Source of the DNA: Hydnum rufescens UP504
Taxonomy: Eukaryota > Basidiomycota > Agaricomycetes > Cantharellales > Hydnaceae
Length of the DNA: 64,000 nt
Assembly: GCA_014904985.1 (NCBI GenBank)
Contig: MU128999.1
Location: 42,608 to 106,607 of the forward strand
Direction: 5' to 3'
A program made the position numbers and the translations under genes. Positions 60,481 to 64,000 of this stretch are shown one piece after another. The notes under the pieces were generated by a model. It was given only the letters and a program-made list of their open reading frames with translations. It made no database searches and was not told where the DNA came from. Every line of letters starts with the position of its first letter. The first letter of the stretch is position 1.

Positions 60481-61989
60481 TAATCCAATCCAACTACTGT
60501 CCATGATGTTGAGCCGGGGACGAAAGAGGTGATCACAGATCTAATCCGGATGTTCAGGTTCGAGTGGGGGAAGGTCTTTTGAACAGGGGAAATTGCAGTG
60601 AGCCAACAAAGCCCAAGCAATTAAGTGAGAATGTGTCTTTCAGTCAAATTACCACACCCTAAGAATCTCTTCTTGAGACCTTAGTCAAAGTGTAGTTAGA
60701 ATTCGCTTTTTGTAGTGAGAAATCACCCAGGGACCAGCAGCTGTTCAAGGAGCTTCAAACTGGAGGGAGGGGGAGAACTCATGAATTTGTGTGCTAGCTG
60801 CACCTAATATACAATCCAGACTTCGACTCAATAGAAAGTGAAAAAGTCGGACTTAAGGGACACACAGAGAAAAGAAATCAAGTTAAAATCTTCAAAACTG
60901 ATGGAGATATTCCAATTTCAAGATAAAAGGGGAGATTGACACATTACATGCTATTCCTCCTTCAAACCTGGACAAGTTCCCTTAAGGAAAAGTGGAATAG
61001 GTCGCCCTGAGGGTCTTCTCCATCGGACATAAGAGGGCCGGAAGTAATTCGCTATTTTGAATGGTGGAGCAAAGGGGGAGTCATGGGGAGGGAGTTGTCT
61101 TGTGAAAAATGGAGTTCGCGTCCGCTCGTTTTGCCCTTGGTACCGTTCGATGCGCATTTTTAACAGCTTTCAGGGCATGGTCGTTTCGAGTCGATCCGAT
61201 CAAAACTGACGGAGAAATTCGAAAAATACTCCTTCAGAGTATGAATCATGGCAAGATATTGTTACAGGGACCGCATTTTTGATCCGTTCGTTTCGTGTTT
61301 GGTACCGTTCGATAGGTACGATTCGTATCTTTCTGGGCGCGGTCGTTTCGAGTCGATCCGATCAAAAATGACGGAGAAATTCGAAAAATACTCCTTCAGA
61401 GTAGTGCAGCCCTATCTGGATCATGTGATGGATCCGCGAGTCCAGAATTGGAACTAGGCCCGGTCCGCGTCGTTACATAATCACAATTCATCGCCCTTAA
61501 GGCAATAGGATGGCTTGGAAGAGCAGGCAAGTCATCCAGACTTGAAGAAAGATGGCAAGTTGAATTGCCTTGTCCAAAGAAAATGGACTTGAAGTAGGGC
61601 ATAAACTGCCCCTTTTTGATGAGGACTGTTGAAGTCCGACGGATAGTCAATAAATTGACTGGTAGACATGGTAAAGGAATGAGGCGATATTATGGGTTGG
61701 AAAGGGGTAGGAATCCAATTGATTTCTTGAATAAATGAATGGCGATAAAATTAAATGAGCGCGGTGACATATAATTGATTCGTTCGTAGGGAAAATGGCC
61801 TCGGATGAGGATTTCTATGGTGTAGGGATTTATCCCTCCAACATCGGCCATATTGATGATGATGGTACGGAATCAGAAGCGAACGCGACAAACCCGCCCT
61901 TTATAGTAACCACCACGGCAACCGCCGAAACCACCAAAAAACACCCACCTTGTAAAACTCGAGTTATGTGCTTCGAGGGCTTCACACTC
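60481..61989. other. 3' non-coding region of the retrotransposon
   Basis: AT-rich sequence without recognised genes lies between the antisense gene and the polypurine tract. An open frame starting ATGGCCTCGGATGAGGATTT at 61795 runs into the LTR and may be a relic or a leader. It also holds the direct repeat listed separately. Confidence 0.4.
61132..61402 (+). repeat. Direct repeat within the retrotransposon 3' region
   Basis: GGTCGTTTCGAGTCGATCCG at about 61179 and 61341, and GGAGAAATTCGAAAAATACT right after each, form two copies about 160 bp apart. GGTACCGTTCGAT precedes both copies. Confidence 0.85.
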
Positions 61990-62000
61990 AAAGGGGGGGG
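61990..62000 (+). other. Polypurine tract
   Basis: AAAGGGGGGGG ends three bases before the right LTR (TAC, then TGTTACG at 62004). This is the expected primer site for plus-strand DNA synthesis. Confidence 0.85.
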
Positions 62001-62003
62001 TAC

Positions 62004-62460
62004 TGTTACGAGTCATACTCGTAACCTCGCTTACGTACAAATAACCAAGCCAATCATGCCATCACATGACCTTCACCCTTGCCACCATTGTGCCTTCCTC
62101 TTTCAGCAATTCCTATTATATACATCCTTCCTTTATTCAACACCCCTTTATCCATAAAACCCTTTTGATCTCTAATAGTATAAGTAGTTACTTGATGTAC
62201 ACTCGCTCTTTAGAAGATCGAGAATATATTGTCAACCGATTGAATTCCACTCTCGCGACCTCAGTTATCGCTCGCAACTCTCATCTTAAAAACCTTCACC
62301 TATTAAGTCTCAAGAAGCCAGTCTTCCTCATACGTACTCGTCTTTCGTGACTTACGTAATCCCCACTTTGTGACCCCCTCGTCAATCGCCTTAAGGGCAT
62401 TTCCTTGTATTCGTCTCGATTACGTCATTGTATCTTTCGCCTCGAGTACAACCCTTAACA
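62004..62460 (+). repeat. 3' LTR
   Basis: This 457-bp repeat, TGTTACGAGTC...CCCTTAACA, matches 53125-53581. It is followed directly by the ATATT target duplicate. Confidence 0.95.
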
Positions 62461-62890
62461 ATATTCCTCCAGATATTGGCAAAGACAGCCATCAAGCGAT
62501 TCGACAAAATGTTGGCGCAGATGAATCTCCCCCTTCTCCCTACAATCCTCCCTTGAGAAAGAAACCAAGTATTGCTGATTTTATGAAGTCCGTTGAAGTA
62601 GATTCTCGGTCGAATGCGTCCCCAAGTCGTCCTGAAGCTGTCCCGAACAAAGTACACCCAGACCTTGATCACAGTCATGGGAGAATGTGTGTGGGGATTG
62701 ATTTTGGGACTGAGTATTCTGGAGTGGCATGTGGGATCTTGCCGCAAGGGGTCAAGCAGATTCTATTGACTGGACCAAATGGTAAGGCACCTACCTCCCT
62801 GGTTTATGACACCGAGGGCCATGTTGTTGTGTGGGGCCGTAGAGCCCAGGTCATTGACCTTGAAAAGGGTTGGATTTGTTGTGAAAAGTC
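62461..62890 (+). pseudogene. HSPA12-like copy D, 3' part (between two insertions)
   Basis: After the target duplicate the frame continues PPDIGKDSHQAIRQNVGADE, KKPSIADFMKSVEVDSRS, then the phosphate-1 block CVGIDFGTEYSGVACGILP, LLTGPNGKAPTSLVYDTEGH and DLEKGWICCEKS. Homology to copy A (34843-34500) ends exactly at 62890 where the terminal repeat ACCTAATGCACC begins. The ATP-binding residues in this piece are better kept than in copy A, so the gene was probably sound before the insertions. Confidence 0.85.
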
Positions 62891-63958
62891 ACCTAATGCA
62901 CCCTCAAAATAGTACCTCTTAGGTGGTTTGAGTTTGCATCTGCAAACCACCTAAGAGGTGTTCTGAGTATAGGTGTGTCTAAGACACACCTGAGGGGTAT
63001 TTTTGGGGAATTTTTTTTCTAAGTTCACTATATAGACATGTCTAAAATAGCCCACCACAGGTGCTGCCTGGGAGGGTTTGTTCACTGGCTGGAGAGTGTT
63101 ACAGGTCTAATTTAGGCATGTCTAATAAGATATTTTCTGGAGCCTTAGAGGTGTCTATCATCCTTACTGTGTGTCTACTGGTGTCTAAATCAACATTTGG
63201 AGCCCAAGACCTCTGGTGGCAGTACTAATAGGTGTCTAATGTTGTCTAGATCCAATAATAATCCAATAATAATGGTGCTATTGTGGATGCATGTCTACTA
63301 GTGTCTAAATTAGAACAAAGGCATCTGCTCAGGGGGAGATCATTAGACATGTCTAGAGATGTCTAGAGATGTCTAGGCATGTCTAGGCATGTCTAGACAT
63401 ATCTAGTCATGTCTATAGTCATGTCTAGACACATCTAGTCATGTCTATAGTCATGTCTAGACATGTCTAGTCATGTCTCTAGTCATGTCTAGACACATCT
63501 AGTCATGTCTCTAGTCATGTCTAGACATGTCTAGTCATGTCTCTAGTCATGTCTAGACATGTCTAGTCATGTCTCTAGTCATGTCTAGACATGTCTAGTC
63601 ATGTCTCTAGTCATGTCTAGACATGTCTAGTCATGTCTCTAGTCATGTCTAGACATGTCTAGTCATGTCTCTAGTCATGTCTAGACACATCTAGTCATGT
63701 CTATAGTCATGTCTAGACACATCTAGTCATGTCTATAGTCATGTCTAGACACATCTAGTCATGTCTAGACACATCTAGTCATGTCTATAGCCATGTCTAG
63801 ACATGTCTAGTCATATCTATAGTCATGTCTAGACACATCTAGTCATGTCTATAGTCATGTCTAGACATGTCTAGTCATGTCTATAGTCATGTCTAGACAC
63901 ATCTAGACATGTCTAGACATGTCTAGTCATGTCTAGACAAGGAAAAGGTGCATTAGGT
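62891..63958 (+). mobile_element. Non-autonomous TIR element (MITE-like), 1,068 bp
   Basis: ACCTAATGCACC (62891-62902) and its exact complement GGTGCATTAGGT (63947-63958) form 12-bp perfect terminal inverted repeats. Inside are a hairpin (62914-62959), a second palindrome (62971-62991) and a long minisatellite. No protein is encoded. No clear target duplication was seen, so the superfamily is open. The left part is shared with the short element at 32369. Confidence 0.75.
63340..63940 (+). repeat. 32-bp minisatellite built on AGACATGTCT
   Basis: The array has a basic unit near ACATGTCTAGTCATGTCTCT plus AGTCATGTCTAG (32 bp), about 18 copies. Variants have CACAT for CATGT and TATAG for TCTAG. 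Nearly every unit contains the palindrome AGACATGTCT or TAGACACATCTA. Confidence 0.9.
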
Positions 63959-64000
63959 AATATCCCATAATAACTTTGGATATCCAGTTACATAATAAGA

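Larger units (their letters stand above)
53125..62460 (+). mobile_element. Ty3/gypsy chromodomain LTR retrotransposon, complete
   Basis: The element is 9,336 bp and carries two 457-bp LTRs (53125-53581, 62004-62460) that begin TGTTA and end TTAACA (TG...CA), flanked by ATATT duplications. The order is PBS, gag, protease, reverse transcriptase, RNase H, integrase, chromodomain, then a long 3' region with an antisense gene, and finally a polypurine tract. The chromodomain and domain order place it in the chromovirus lineage. It is intact in structure but coding-dead, with 12 in-frame TGA stops and one gag frame change. Confidence 0.97.

Noticed and set aside
63340..63940. CRISPR-like array
   Set aside because: There are no unique spacers, the units merge into each other, and the genome is eukaryotic. 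It is a minisatellite.

Overview
The window is nuclear DNA of a filamentous basidiomycete, most likely an agaricomycete. Genes are broken by many short GT-AG introns of about 50-75 nt, a few introns use GC donors, and gene density is high with both strands used. The family set also fits (HSPA12-like Hsp70 proteins, Rds1-like ferritin-fold protein, F-box/leucine-rich proteins, TNase protein LCL3, chromodomain Ty3/gypsy element). I could not place it to genus.

Region 1 (1-20.3 kb) is gene-dense and mostly housekeeping: aldo/keto reductase (-, partial), mitochondrial dihydrolipoyl dehydrogenase (+), a KDM8-like JmjC protein (+), eEF1B beta (+) with a U18/snR18-type C/D snoRNA in its first intron, an RluA-type pseudouridine synthase (+), a UBE2S-like E2 enzyme (-), the diflavin reductase TAH18 (-) head-to-head with the RNA polymerase I/III subunit RPAC1 (+), LCL3 (-) and a secreted Rds1-like protein (+). 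Several genes that should be essential carry single-base losses, mostly in short homopolymers. This looks more like base-calling error than gene death.

Region 2 (20.8-27.5 kb) is a tandem duplication of about 3 kb. Each unit holds an F-box gene and the 3' end of a convergent USB1-like RNA exonuclease gene. The longer USB1 copy has Tyr where the second catalytic His should be, while the truncated copy keeps His.

Region 3 (27.9-53.1 kb, resuming at 62.46 kb) is a reiterated module: GH3 beta-glucosidase, then an agaricomycete protein of unknown function ('X'), then an HSPA12-like ATPase. The GH3 copy at 37.7-41.8 kb looks intact and the other two are decaying. One X/HSPA12 pair is inverted.

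Region 4 (53,125-62,460) is a complete chromodomain LTR retrotransposon with equal-length 457-bp LTRs and a perfect 5-bp target duplication, inserted inside the coding part of an HSPA12-like gene. It appears self-priming and carries an antisense accessory gene. Both its 21 LTR differences and its 12 in-frame stops (all TGA) are explained by CpG decay. The same HSPA12 copy is cut again at 62,891 by a 1,068-bp element with 12-bp terminal inverted repeats and a 32-bp minisatellite, which fills the end of the window.
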